DNA of 37,918 nt. Source: Puniceicoccales bacterium. Its GTDB lineage: Bacteria; Verrucomicrobiota; Verrucomicrobiia; Opitutales; JAIRLM01. A model generated the notes under the pieces. That model was not told the origin of the DNA. It did not search any database and worked only from the letters and a program-made list of their open reading frames with translations. The stretch covers positions 1-37,918 of the forward strand of contig JAIRXK010000042.1 in the NCBI GenBank assembly GCA_031268315.1, read 5' to 3'. The position numbers and the translations under genes were made by a program. Shown piece by piece: positions 25,934-34,284 of the stretch. Position 1 is the first letter of the stretch; each line of letters begins with the position of its first letter.

Positions 25934-26329
25934 ATGGTAAATCCGCAAAGCACCTCGACTTCCGACCATTTTTCATTGGAGCTGAATCCAGAGAAAAGAC
26001 CATTCGACGAAGACAAATTACCTGGTCAGGTTTTGCCCGTAATGACACCGGGGACCATTCGATCGGGTGGGGTTAGTACCTTCTATGTTGCACTGTTTGC
26101 GGTTCTTGGTGCTGTGATTGTCGGCGCGCCGCTGCTCGCACTGATGGTGTTTCAAATATGGGCCATTGCACCATTTGTGGTTGCCATTGGCATTATCGTT
26201 GGGTTAGTCGCCGGGGCGGTCATAAGTGCTATGGTCATGGGTCACAAGGAAAAATTGGCCAATGCGCAGAGTCGCGATGCATGGGGCATGGCCGCAAAAG
26301 AATGCCCCACCGGCATTGCCTCCCAATGA
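25934..26329 (+). CDS. Minimal membrane-hairpin protein (array member H)
   Basis: At 131 aa this is the smallest member: 47 polar residues (Ser/Thr/Asp/Pro), the hairpin at about 48-72 and 76-102, and a 28-residue tail with no helical domain. An in-frame GTG at 25892 would place the promoter inside the gene, so the ATG at 25934 is used. The glycine-rich second helix (IGIIVGLVAGAVISAMVMG) matches other members. It may be a complete short protein, since many Inc proteins are this size, or a gene truncated after the hairpin. The downstream sequence does not continue the family domain. Confidence 0.6.
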   Translation: MVNPQSTSTSDHFSLELNPEKRPFDEDKLPGQVLPVMTPGTIRSGGVSTFYVALFAVLGAVIVGAPLLALMVFQIWAIAPFVVAIGIIVGLVAGAVISAMVMGHKEKLANAQSRDAWGMAAKECPTGIASQ

Positions 26330-26384
26330 TAAAATTCAAAAAAGCATTGACTTTTGAAAAATTTTTCATTTCCTTGCGTGTGCT

Positions 26385-27557
26385 ATGACATTTGGATATT
26401 TCACGGATTTATTTTGCTCCGATCAGAATACGAAGCAGGTACTTAATAAAAAGGAAATTGTCATCGTGCAGGCTGGCACGGGCATACTGATTGTTTCTTC
26501 CATCGCTTTACTTGCTGCCGCAGTAACAGCAATATTGGTACCCACAATGCCGCTTATTGTTATTTTTATTTGCCTGGCGTGCGTTGCCGTCGGGTTGATC
26601 ACCCATGTAGTGCCAAAAATCGTTGCCAATGGAAGGCGTGAAATGGCAGAAAACACTGAAGAGAATAATGAGTCGATTGTAGGAGGTAGAACACCAAATG
26701 CCGAAACGAAGCTTAACGGGATGAATAATTCCGTAGAATCCAATTTGAATGATGATTTGACTCCAGGAAATCCAGTAACACCACATGTCGAACTGCAATC
26801 CAAAGAGGCGGATAATTCCGCAAAATCCGATTCGATCACCATTGAATGGAGCGGAGGGGAAAATCAAAACACAGGGATCGATGAGTTGAAGTTTGCAGGC
26901 TATAAAGGCGCATGTTTTCCTGGTAGAGGTTGGATTAATACAGGCATAATCCTTATATCAAGCAAGGGTACGCGAATCACTTTAACGATTGATAAATTAG
27001 ACAAAGATAAATTGCCAAAAATTCAAGTTAAGTGCCTGACATGGTCAATAAATAGGTCAGTTGAAGTAAGATTCGATAGTCTCAATAATGTGCCTTTTAG
27101 CGAGTATTCCGAAATATTCGATGGCATTTTTCAACCGGAAGTTTTGCTGCTTAATTATATGGTGGAAGGTAATGATGTACTTTCTGGTATGTGTAATCAT
27201 AAATGGGAAAAATTGCGCGCAGTTTCCATTGAGAGTCATTACACCGGCATGGATAAATTCGAGAAAAACTTATGTGATTTAATGAAAAGCAATTGCGGTG
27301 TGTGCGTTTTCCCCGGATATGACATGCGTGGGGATCAAAGGTGGTATACTGAAACACTCAAAAAGACCATGGACGAGACAGGCGGAAAACTCATGTGCAT
27401 CTGTGCGGACCAAGAGGAGCAAGAGAAAATATTGGCCAATGGCAATTGGAAGGCAGAAGCCTTTGAAATCATAGATATGTCGCTGGACATGAATGCTGAT
27501 TTTGACGAAAACAAAAAGCCAAAAGCCGAAGCGAAGTTCAAAAAGCCAACCAGTTAG
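26385..27557 (+). CDS. Membrane-hairpin protein with a distinct C-terminal domain (array member I)
   Basis: This 390-aa protein starts almost directly with the hairpin (about 27-50 and 55-78), preceded by only 26 residues. A polar Asn/Glu-rich linker runs to about 150, followed by a mixed alpha/beta-looking domain of about 200 residues with LKFAGYKGACFPGRGWINTG, SVEVRFDSLNNVPFS and CVFPGYDMRGDQRWY. It lacks the coiled coil of B to E, and I cannot name the domain. A TTGACT lies at 26347-26352 but no convincing -10 box or ribosome binding site was seen. The stop (27555-27557) overlaps the stop of sctR on the other strand by bases 27554-27557. Confidence 0.7.
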   Translation: MTFGYFTDLFCSDQNTKQVLNKKEIVIVQAGTGILIVSSIALLAAAVTAILVPTMPLIVIFICLACVAVGLITHVVPKIVANGRREMAENTEENNESIVGGRTPNAETKLNGMNNSVESNLNDDLTPGNPVTPHVELQSKEADNSAKSDSITIEWSGGENQNTGIDELKFAGYKGACFPGRGWINTGIILISSKGTRITLTIDKLDKDKLPKIQVKCLTWSINRSVEVRFDSLNNVPFSEYSEIFDGIFQPEVLLLNYMVEGNDVLSGMCNHKWEKLRAVSIESHYTGMDKFEKNLCDLMKSNCGVCVFPGYDMRGDQRWYTETLKKTMDETGGKLMCICADQEEQEKILANGNWKAEAFEIIDMSLDMNADFDENKKPKAEAKFKKPTS

Positions 27558-28219
27558 CGATAAGTGAGAATAAGCCCCTCAATGAGCTTGGACCAGCCGT
27601 CGACGAGGACGAAGAGCATCAGCTTGAACGGCAGTGAAATGGTCATTGGTGACATCATCATCATTCCAAGGGCCATGAGGATGTTCGAAACAACGATGTC
27701 GACGGTAATAAATGGCAGAAACAGCAGCACGCCAATTTGAAATGCCGTTGTCAACTCTGTTACCGTAAATGCGGGGACAAGGATGAGAAAGTCCGTCGAT
27801 TTTATCTTGGCCGCTTCATCCGCTGGCCAGAGACGCTTGGCAGTTTGAACAAAGAATGTGCGATTTGCGGGATTCGTATGCTTGTAGAGAAATTGTCGCA
27901 GCGGCTCGCCCACTGACGACAAAAAAGTGGGCAATTCATTCATTTTTTCCATGGAAAAGCTCTGCTCAGATGCAATGGCAACGGTCTTTTTGGCAACGGG
28001 TGCCATGACGTACATGCTTACTATGAGAGCCAAACCATTGAGGACGAGATTTGGCGGAACTTGCTGTGTCCCAAGGGCATTGCGTACGAGGCCCAAAACA
28101 ATTACCAGCTTAACAAAGGAGGTAATCATGAGCAGGAAGAATGGGGCAACTCCGAGAACGGATAGCACCAATATGACCGTAATGGGATCATATGTAAAAA
28201 ACGTTGAACTAGTATCCAT
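27554..28219 (-). CDS. sctR: Type III secretion inner-membrane export protein SctR
   Basis: SctR (YscR/FliP family) forms the pentameric core of the export gate in the T3SS basal body. The 221-aa length is normal. Two hydrophobic segments near the N terminus (VILVLSVLGVAPFFLLMITS, then LVLNGLALIVSMYVMAP) are followed by a periplasmic part and two C-terminal segments. The family signature PFITVDIVVSNILMALGMMM is intact. It is the last gene of the T3SS operon, 27 bases after the SctQ C-terminal gene. The usual next genes sctS, sctT and sctU are absent; the plus-strand gene I begins its tail-to-tail overlap instead. Confidence 0.95.
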   Translation of the reverse strand: MDTSSTFFTYDPITVILVLSVLGVAPFFLLMITSFVKLVIVLGLVRNALGTQQVPPNLVLNGLALIVSMYVMAPVAKKTVAIASEQSFSMEKMNELPTFLSSVGEPLRQFLYKHTNPANRTFFVQTAKRLWPADEAAKIKSTDFLILVPAFTVTELTTAFQIGVLLFLPFITVDIVVSNILMALGMMMMSPMTISLPFKLMLFVLVDGWSKLIEGLILTYR

Positions 28220-28246
28220 TGCTAACTCTTTCCGCTGCCAGGTCTG

Positions 28247-28972
28247 TCAATTTGCAGCATCCCCAAACAACTCATCAATTTGCACACCCAGATGGTCCTT
28301 AATTTTCACCAAGCGGCCACGGCCAACGAGGCGGCCACTGGAGCGTATGTTGATGTACTCATTGGATGCACGATTGATATCTAGGACATAGCCATTTTTC
28401 ATGCTCTCTAAGTCTTTGAGGGACAATGTGACATCGCCAACGTCAAAGGTCAATTCGACCTCTATATTTCCGATGTCCACACCTCCGCCATCAGTCGCAG
28501 CCTTGCGATTTGATGCTGCAAATGTTGCCTCCTCGCGTAACTTTTCTGACTTTTCCTCCACGGGCCGCAGGACTTCTCCATTTGGCAACTCTCCAAGGAC
28601 ATGGGTGTTTTCCCCATTGGAGGCATTGTCAGCATCCACGGGCTGATCCTTTTCGGCAACGGCGGTGTCAGCGTTTTCTTCACCGGTTTCCACTTCGTGA
28701 CCTTCCTCCTCAGCTTCCACTTCGGGTCCTTCTTGCTCGGCTTCTGCTTTGTGCTCTTCTTGTTCGGCTTCTACCTCGTGCGCTTCCGTTCCTTGTGCAG
28801 CGACGGCGGGGGGCACACTACCATCTACGTGTCCGTCTTTGCCATCTGCGTCTTCCTCTTCATCATCATCGCTGTCATCATCCTCCGACTCTTCGTCGAA
28901 ATCCTCATCTTCCGTTTCCGATGCATCATCTTCGAGCTCCTCATCGCCCTTTTTCTTTTCTTTGTCGTCCAT
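28247..28972 (-). CDS. sctQ: SctQ C-terminal component (HrcQB-like SpoA protein) with long acidic N terminus
   Basis: The last 80 of 241 residues are a SpoA (FliN/YscQ C-terminal) domain: VELTFDVGDVTLSLKDLESM, then NIRSSGRLVGRGRLVKIKDH and LGVQIDELF. In the T3SS such domains dimerise and build the cytoplasmic sorting platform under the export gate. The first 110 residues are extremely acidic, with runs of Asp and Glu, followed by repeated short Glu/Ala units (EAEQEE-type, HEVE-type). This gene has its own ATG and lies in a different frame from the SctQ gene upstream, which ends after its first SpoA domain. The arrangement resembles the hrcQA/hrcQB split of Pseudomonas syringae. The acidic extension is unusual and its role unknown. 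Confidence 0.85.
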   Translation of the reverse strand: MDDKEKKKGDEELEDDASETEDEDFDEESEDDDSDDDEEEDADGKDGHVDGSVPPAVAAQGTEAHEVEAEQEEHKAEAEQEGPEVEAEEEGHEVETGEENADTAVAEKDQPVDADNASNGENTHVLGELPNGEVLRPVEEKSEKLREEATFAASNRKAATDGGGVDIGNIEVELTFDVGDVTLSLKDLESMKNGYVLDINRASNEYINIRSSGRLVGRGRLVKIKDHLGVQIDELFGDAAN

Positions 28973-29000
28973 AGTAAAATTCCATGTAAATTGTTAGTAA

Positions 29001-29867
29001 TCATCGCCCATTTGCGCAGATCTGTGCGACGGTTATCTTAGAAGAGTCCCCTTTGCATTCCAGCGTAAATGGCCTGGGCCCATAGATAAATATTTTTCCT
29101 GCCTCTACGTCGCCGGAATTGGGAAGAAAAATTACATCTCCCTGGCGCAATGAGGCCAATTCTCTACCAAAAATGGTTATCTTTGCAATCACACACCGGC
29201 ATGCGGGAAGAAAATGGGTGCAGCGGCGAAGAATGGCAACGGGCCTATTTCTTAGCAAATTAGCGAGCATGACGATGAGACCTGCATCGAGGAAGAGGTT
29301 GGCCGTGAAAACCAGATTTACCGGATTTCCCTCGTGCGGGTTCCCGTCGTACATGCAAAGGTGAATGGAAAATGCATTGGCGATGTTGGGATCCTTCGGC
29401 CCCTTTATTCGAAGATTCACCGAGGAGCCCAGCAGCACCGAAAGTTGCTTTAGGAGCGAGTCAGATAGAGCACGAAATAGCATTTCCTGAGCCGGCTTAG
29501 GATAGGAAGAAATGGCAAGTGAGGCAAAGTTTGCATTGAAAATACTCAGCGAATTCAGCGACTCAATGGCTATGATTCCCTGTCCATTTTCCGCCGTGAG
29601 CAAAAGTTGCATTCTCGGATCATTCTTTACCCTAATCGTTGGATGTAGGGTAAAAAAATACCGCTTTCCCTCAATTTCTGCCGAAAGGACGCGGGCTCTG
29701 TAGAATAATTCATTCTCAATTTCCAGAGAATCCGCATCCTTCAATTTGCCGGTGAGCTTTTCCACTGCCAATGTCACCCTTCGCGTGGAATTGGCTGGAT
29801 TCTTCGCCCTGCGTACCGGTGCCCGGGAAGTGCTCCTAGTTTTCTTTTCCTGAATCTTACTGTCCAA
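29001..29867 (-). CDS. sctQ: SctQ N-terminal component (HrcQA-like)
   Basis: This 288-aa protein corresponds to the N-terminal portion of SctQ/YscQ, with one SpoA domain at the end (about 220-282: RCVIAKITIFGRELASLRQG, then GKIFIYGPRPFTLECKG). The basic first 30 residues (Arg/Lys/Ser-rich) are typical of a disordered leader, and the middle carries beta-rich SctQ sequence. It would assemble with the SpoA protein encoded next and with SctN and SctO in the sorting platform. The gene is 32 bases after sctP and 28 before the C-terminal part, consistent with one operon. The assignment rests on domain and position. Confidence 0.83.
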   Translation of the reverse strand: MDSKIQEKKTRSTSRAPVRRAKNPANSTRRVTLAVEKLTGKLKDADSLEIENELFYRARVLSAEIEGKRYFFTLHPTIRVKNDPRMQLLLTAENGQGIIAIESLNSLSIFNANFASLAISSYPKPAQEMLFRALSDSLLKQLSVLLGSSVNLRIKGPKDPNIANAFSIHLCMYDGNPHEGNPVNLVFTANLFLDAGLIVMLANLLRNRPVAILRRCTHFLPACRCVIAKITIFGRELASLRQGDVIFLPNSGDVEAGKIFIYGPRPFTLECKGDSSKITVAQICANGR

Positions 29868-29899
29868 AGCAAATCTCTCCCGCTAGATGAGTAATAAAT

Positions 29900-30874
29900 C
29901 TACTGTGATTTTTCCTCGCCCCCCGACTCATCCTGGGAAGCAAAGCCACTGTTTCCTTTGGATCGCCCATCCCCGTCGCCATTGGTAAGCTCCTCATCGT
30001 CTCCTCCGGATCGCAACTCCTTCACTGCAATTGTGATGTTGGCAATGTCAAGGCGCTGCTCCAGATTACCCACAAGTATACCTTGATGCAACTGAATTAA
30101 TTGAGTCATTTCCAAAGCCGGCGTGGTGAAAATAATGCGCAGGGAATCTCCATCGCGAAAAAGCTGTACTCCCGTTCCATCGAGGATGCAATCTTTGAGT
30201 TGAAATTTTACATCCTGTCCGCTGGCTAAGGCTGCCTCATTGATGAGAACTTGATCTACGATGCGATCAACCACATCGTAGAGTCCAAATCTTGCCGATA
30301 TGGTAGAAACTGGCGTTGCCACAGAAGTTGACGGGAAAAATAGAAGGGTGAAAATAAAAAGAACTGGCAAAAAGGATGCAGCGGATTCATCGCCAAGCGT
30401 ACCAGCATCTTCCATGCTCTCAAGAAATCGTACCAACTCATCGATGTCGATGTCTTCTAGTGATTCCGGCAATTCACTCTGCGGAGTTTCGCGAATGAGT
30501 GCTATGAGATCTGCCGTTGATGGAAATAGATCATCCTCCCCTTCCGATGCCTCTGATCCATCGCTGTCATCCTCGGCATCAATTGGAAATTCATCCTCAA
30601 TTCCGATCTCAAAGGCCCCGTAGGTCATTTTGATCTCTCCCTTGTTTCCACTGCTCGATAGCATGGCGTAGAGGGATGAGAAAAATCCATTTTCCCCCCG
30701 ACTGTTGTTATGTTCCCCTAGATTCCTCTCTCCTTGCAGAGTTTTTTGAAAGTGATCGACGTCATCCGGAGATGCTTCATTGCGAGGCATCACGTCCGTA
30801 AAGTGCGATCCACTTCCAATTTCCGTTTCCCGGGAAACGCTGCTCCCAATTTTATTTTCTATGTCATTTCTCAT
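29900..30874 (-). CDS. sctP: Probable T3SS needle-length regulator SctP
   Basis: The call comes mainly from position between sctO and sctQ, as in Yersinia and Chlamydia, and from a C-terminal region (about 215-290) with VKFQLKDCILDGTGVQLF and NLEQRLDIANITIAV. That resembles the FliK/YscP hook-domain fold. The 324 residues also include a highly acidic stretch (about 93-130) and, unusually, a short hydrophobic segment near 167-185 (FLPVLFIFTLLFFPSTSVA), which I would not expect in a secreted ruler protein. The last 40 residues are Gly/Asp/Ser-rich and look disordered. A stop-to-start gap of 28 bases links it to sctO. Confidence 0.65.
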   Translation of the reverse strand: MRNDIENKIGSSVSRETEIGSGSHFTDVMPRNEASPDDVDHFQKTLQGERNLGEHNNSRGENGFFSSLYAMLSSSGNKGEIKMTYGAFEIGIEDEFPIDAEDDSDGSEASEGEDDLFPSTADLIALIRETPQSELPESLEDIDIDELVRFLESMEDAGTLGDESAASFLPVLFIFTLLFFPSTSVATPVSTISARFGLYDVVDRIVDQVLINEAALASGQDVKFQLKDCILDGTGVQLFRDGDSLRIIFTTPALEMTQLIQLHQGILVGNLEQRLDIANITIAVKELRSGGDDEELTNGDGDGRSKGNSGFASQDESGGEEKSQ

Positions 30875-30902
30875 TAGATTTCCTTTTTTATTTGATAGTC
30901 AC

Positions 30903-31439
30903 TTAGTCCTCACTCGGCTCGGCCGATGGATCCTTCTGTCCACTGGTACGAACGGATTCTTCCAGTTCTTTATCACTGTTAAACTCCTCCAAAATGCGCT
31001 GTTCATCCAGCCAATCCACTTTGTGTGCCTCCAATTTCTCCAAATTACGGTGGGCCATCCGCACCTCTTCCTGTTTCTTTTTCACCTGATCTTCAGCCTT
31101 TCTTACATCTTCTTCCGCATCCGCAACGCGCTTGATATAGTCCGCCGTTCGCCCGCGTAATAGTTTGATATTAATGGACAAATCGTCAACCGATCCCTTG
31201 CGCACTGTCTTTGCCAGCACCTGATCATACTGCCGATCAATTTCATCTTCAACCCATTTTTCATAATCTTTCAATTCTTTTTTGCGTTCTTCCACTCTTT
31301 TCTTTGCTTCCACCACCAAATCCTTTGCCTTCATCAGTTCCCGCTCGGCACGGTCCTTGCGAAGTTCCCGGACACGCATGAGATCTGATAGAATATATTT
31401 CATGGGAAAGAAATGTTTCTTTTTTAAGTATTTGGACAT
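30903..31439 (-). CDS. sctO: T3SS stalk protein SctO
   Basis: This 178-aa protein is highly charged and helical over about 25-150, with continuous heptads (ELMKAKDLVVEAKKRVEER, VADAEEDVRKAEDQVKKK). That is the hallmark of the SctO/YscO/FliJ two-helix coiled coil that sits in the SctN ATPase hexamer and couples it to the export gate. The start at 31439 lies 12 bases after the sctN stop. An internal ATG at 31403 (MKYILSDLMRVREL) gives a more family-like N terminus and may be the true start. The Glu/Ser/Asp-rich tail is disordered. Position right after sctN is the standard order. Confidence 0.88.
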   Translation of the reverse strand: MSKYLKKKHFFPMKYILSDLMRVRELRKDRAERELMKAKDLVVEAKKRVEERKKELKDYEKWVEDEIDRQYDQVLAKTVRKGSVDDLSINIKLLRGRTADYIKRVADAEEDVRKAEDQVKKKQEEVRMAHRNLEKLEAHKVDWLDEQRILEEFNSDKELEESVRTSGQKDPSAEPSED

Positions 31440-31451
31440 AATTTTGCTTTT

Positions 31452-32786
31452 TTATAGCCCAACCACCTGTTGCAACTTCTTTATGGTTTGCTCGAAATTG
31501 TCTTTTTCCTGCAAACCTTGCCGTAGGAATCCATTGATCTCGTCGATGCGATCGATGGCCTCGTCCGTCACCTGGTCATTGCCACGCTTGTATTCACCAA
31601 TGCGGAGGAGGAGTTCTACTTCCTGATATTTGGCCAGCATGGTGCGCAATTTTCCCGCCGCCTTGCGGTGTTCCGACGAAACGATTGCAGTCATCACGCG
31701 GCTCACGCTGGCCAGCACGTCGATGGCGGGATAGTGATTAGCCGCTCCAAGTTTCCGGGAAAGTACGATGTGGCCGTCGAGGATTGAGCGAGTTTCATCG
31801 GCGATTGGCTCTGTCATGTCGTCGCCTTCGACGAGGACCGTGTAGAGGGCCGTTATGGATCCCTTTTCCGATTGGCCCGCCCGCTCCATTAACTTTGGCA
31901 GAGTGGCAAATACCGACGGAGGAAATCCGCGGCGCGTAGGTGGCTCGCCGGCCGCCAGACCGATTTCGCGGAGTGCGCGGGCAAAGCGCGTTACCGAGTC
32001 CATAAGCAGAAGAACTTTTTTATTTTGGTCGCGGAAGTACTCGGCGATGGCCGTCGCCACGTAGCTGGCTTTGAGCCGCTCCATTGGGGTACGGTCGGAC
32101 GTCGAGATGACAAGCACCGTCCGCTTCATTCCTTCTTCGCCCAGGTCTTTCTCTATGAATTCACGGACCTCGCGGCCGCGTTCACCGACGAGCGCGAGGA
32201 CGTTGATATCGGCCGTTGTTCCCCTGATAATCTGCCCAAGAATGGTGCTTTTACCTCCGCCGGCCGCCGCAAAAATCCCCATGCGCTGGCCTTCGCCGCA
32301 GGTAAGCAGACCATCCAGGGCCCGCACACCTAGGGAAAGTGGCTTATCGATGGGACTGCGCGTCAGTGGATTGGGAGGATCCGCATAGACCGGATAGTAC
32401 TTGCTCACCTTCAGTGGTCCCTTCGTCGCGGTGTCAATGGGATTGCCCAATCCGTCGAGGGTGCGGCCGATGAGTTCCTCGCCCACGGGCACCATGTGCA
32501 CTTGCCCGAGTGGAATAACCTCCGTTGACGCGGAAATTCCCGTCAGGTCCCCCAGGGGCGTGAGCAGGGCAGCATCCTTGGAAAATCCAACGACCTCCGC
32601 CATGAGTTCATCCTCTTCCCAAGGAGTTTTGAGACGGCACAGCTCTCCAATTTTAACGGAGGGAACGGATGCCTTGATGATGGTGCCAACGACCTGTAAA
32701 ACACGTCCCTTGACTTCCACGAGGTTCGCATCGCGAATTTCGAGATCGAAAATTTCCTGCGGCAAATGAAGCGTTTGCTGAGCCAT
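31452..32786 (-). CDS. sctN: Type III secretion ATPase SctN
   Basis: SctN is the F1-type hexameric ATPase that unfolds and releases substrates at the base of the T3SS. The 444-aa length is typical. Walker [10 protein letters not shown] is at 173-181 (K179, T181) and Walker B VLLLMDS at 258-264. The [10 protein letters not shown] segment at 201-210 follows. The catalytic region also shows [19 protein letters not shown] near 281-299. The T3SS/flagellar-type sequence ([20 protein letters not shown]) rules out an ATP synthase beta subunit. It is the first gene of the operon, with about 195 bp to tRNA-Asp. I did not find a convincing promoter in that gap, and no ribosome binding site stands out. 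Confidence 0.96.
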   Translation of the reverse strand: MAQQTLHLPQEIFDLEIRDANLVEVKGRVLQVVGTIIKASVPSVKIGELCRLKTPWEEDELMAEVVGFSKDAALLTPLGDLTGISASTEVIPLGQVHMVPVGEELIGRTLDGLGNPIDTATKGPLKVSKYYPVYADPPNPLTRSPIDKPLSLGVRALDGLLTCGEGQRMGIFAAAGGGKSTILGQIIRGTTADINVLALVGERGREVREFIEKDLGEEGMKRTVLVISTSDRTPMERLKASYVATAIAEYFRDQNKKVLLLMDSVTRFARALREIGLAAGEPPTRRGFPPSVFATLPKLMERAGQSEKGSITALYTVLVEGDDMTEPIADETRSILDGHIVLSRKLGAANHYPAIDVLASVSRVMTAIVSSEHRKAAGKLRTMLAKYQEVELLLRIGEYKRGNDQVTDEAIDRIDEINGFLRQGLQEKDNFEQTIKKLQQVVGL

Positions 32787-32981
32787 GAATCGACGCTAGG
32801 ATTTATTTGCGCGCGGAGCAAGATAGAATTGTGACTTATATTAAAATTTTTTTATTTGCTTCATTTCCCACGGTGAACGCACCGGATTTGCCATCCAGGA
32901 ATTTAAAAGCAAAAGCGTAAACATCCCATTGTCGGAAAGCACCACTCCGCCGCCACTAGTAAAGAATTTAAAAAGCTGCAG

Positions 32982-33058
32982 TGGCGGGATGGACGGGACT
33001 CGAACCCGCGACCTTCGGCGTGACAAGCCGACGTTCTAGCCAACTGAACTACCACCCC
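32982..33058 (-). tRNA. tRNA-Asp (anticodon GTC)
   Basis: The 77-nt minus-strand cloverleaf has acceptor GGGGTGG paired with CCATCCC, anticodon arm CGGCT-TGTCAC-type with anticodon GTC, and T arm GGTTCGAGTCC. Discriminator G, as expected for Asp, precedes an encoded CCA. It sits between the transporter gene and sctN on the same strand. Confidence 0.95.
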
Positions 33059-33135
33059 TTGCCGTCGCACACCGGTCTATGCACTTCGGCCGTGGCGTCA
33101 ACGTAAAAATTTGAAAAATTTTTCGCACAGGTGCT

Positions 33136-34284
33136 TTATCGCTGAAAAATGCCGCAAATGTGCCCAATTTCAACGGCCAATATGCAGAGAAATCCGGCCA
33201 GATAGACGCTGCTTTGCCATCTTATTCCACGGTACTTTAGAAGAACCACCATGGGCAATATGCCGCCGATGAGGTTTAAAAAAATTCCCCCGGCCATCTC
33301 CAGCGTGGAAATAAAAAGATTGGGCCAGTACACGGCAATGAGCAGTGGAAGTAGGACGGCAAAAAATACGGTTAAGTTTCCCCCGCAGCGCCGAGATTTT
33401 TGCGCAGTATCATCCAGGGCATGGCTAAATGTCATCGTTACGCCGAGGAGGGAGCTGCCGATGGCGAAGAAGGAGAAGCTTTCTCCGAGGATGGAGAAAA
33501 CGGGAGCGCAAAGGTATTCTCGAAATAGAAGAAATACCGGTAGCCCGCGCGCGGCGCCCTCCGCCAGCGCATCGAATGACAGGACGCGGTAGGCGATGAA
33601 AAGAATGGCCAAGTTGAAAATTAGGGGGAAAAATGTGCCCCAAATGAGCGCATGCCGAATGTCCCTTCGATGGAACTGCAGTCGGTGGCATACGATAGGA
33701 ATGGCCGCTTGGAATCCATAGCTGCAAAAAATAATGGGAAGCCCGCCGTAGATGCAGTGCCAATTGGCGCCCTGTGCCGCGCCGTCACCGCCGTAGAAAA
33801 GCGTGGCGAAAATAAGACCGAAAAATGAAATAAATAGTCCAAATACGAGCAGGTTAATCAGCTTACCCATCTGGCTTGTCCGTCGGCGCAAAAGAAAAAG
33901 AATCAATCCAACGCTTCCAACGGTAAATGGTCCGGCGAGGTGGTAGGCGGCGAATAGGGATCGCATGCCGGACCAATAGGCAACGAGGAGGCAAAAAAAT
34001 AGGGTAAAGTAGGCGATGGAAAAAATTCCAAAGCCTACTTTTCCCAGGTGGCGGCGGAAAAATACTGGCAAGTCCGTGGAGGGAGGGTCGCAGAAGAAAT
34101 GTGTGAATGCAATGCCGGAACCCAGCATGAGGAAGTAGAGGATAATGCAGGCCACGGCGGAAGGAAAAAATCCACTACTTCCCATAGCAATGGGCAATCC
34201 AAGGACGCCGGCGCCAATGGCATTCCCGGCGATAAATAGGGCGCAGCTGCCCACGGCTCCACTTCTTTTTCTGCGGTACAACAT
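33136..34284 (-). CDS. Aromatic amino acid transporter, TyrP-like (HAAAP family)
   Basis: This 382-aa inner-membrane protein has about eleven hydrophobic segments. The N terminus carries FIAGNAIGAGVLGLPIAMGS, the signature of the hydroxy/aromatic amino acid permease family (TyrP, Mtr, TnaB), a proton symporter for tyrosine or tryptophan. A later charged loop holds RLQFHRRDIRHAL. Chlamydiae carry tyrP genes of this type to import tyrosine from the host, which fits the rest of the window. The ATG at 34284 has AAGGAT eight bases upstream; an upstream in-frame ATG at 34386 adds 34 residues without family similarity. Whether the substrate is tyrosine or tryptophan cannot be read from sequence. Confidence 0.87.
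   Translation of the reverse strand: MLYRRKRSGAVGSCALFIAGNAIGAGVLGLPIAMGSSGFFPSAVACIILYFLMLGSGIAFTHFFCDPPSTDLPVFFRRHLGKVGFGIFSIAYFTLFFCLLVAYWSGMRSLFAAYHLAGPFTVGSVGLILFLLRRRTSQMGKLINLLVFGLFISFFGLIFATLFYGGDGAAQGANWHCIYGGLPIIFCSYGFQAAIPIVCHRLQFHRRDIRHALIWGTFFPLIFNLAILFIAYRVLSFDALAEGAARGLPVFLLFREYLCAPVFSILGESFSFFAIGSSLLGVTMTFSHALDDTAQKSRRCGGNLTVFFAVLLPLLIAVYWPNLFISTLEMAGGIFLNLIGGILPMVVLLKYRGIRWQSSVYLAGFLCILAVEIGHICGIFQR

Noticed and set aside
27554-27557. Gene I/sctR overlap as a sign that one of them is false
   Set aside because: Both frames are well supported: sctR by its full family signature and gene I by its hairpin and long continuous frame. A four-base convergent overlap is common.
28401-29041. 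Long plus-strand frames opposite the SctQ C-terminal gene
   Set aside because: They are complements of the acidic Asp/Glu codons (giving Ser- or Leu-rich translations). The minus-strand gene has a clear SpoA domain and operon context.
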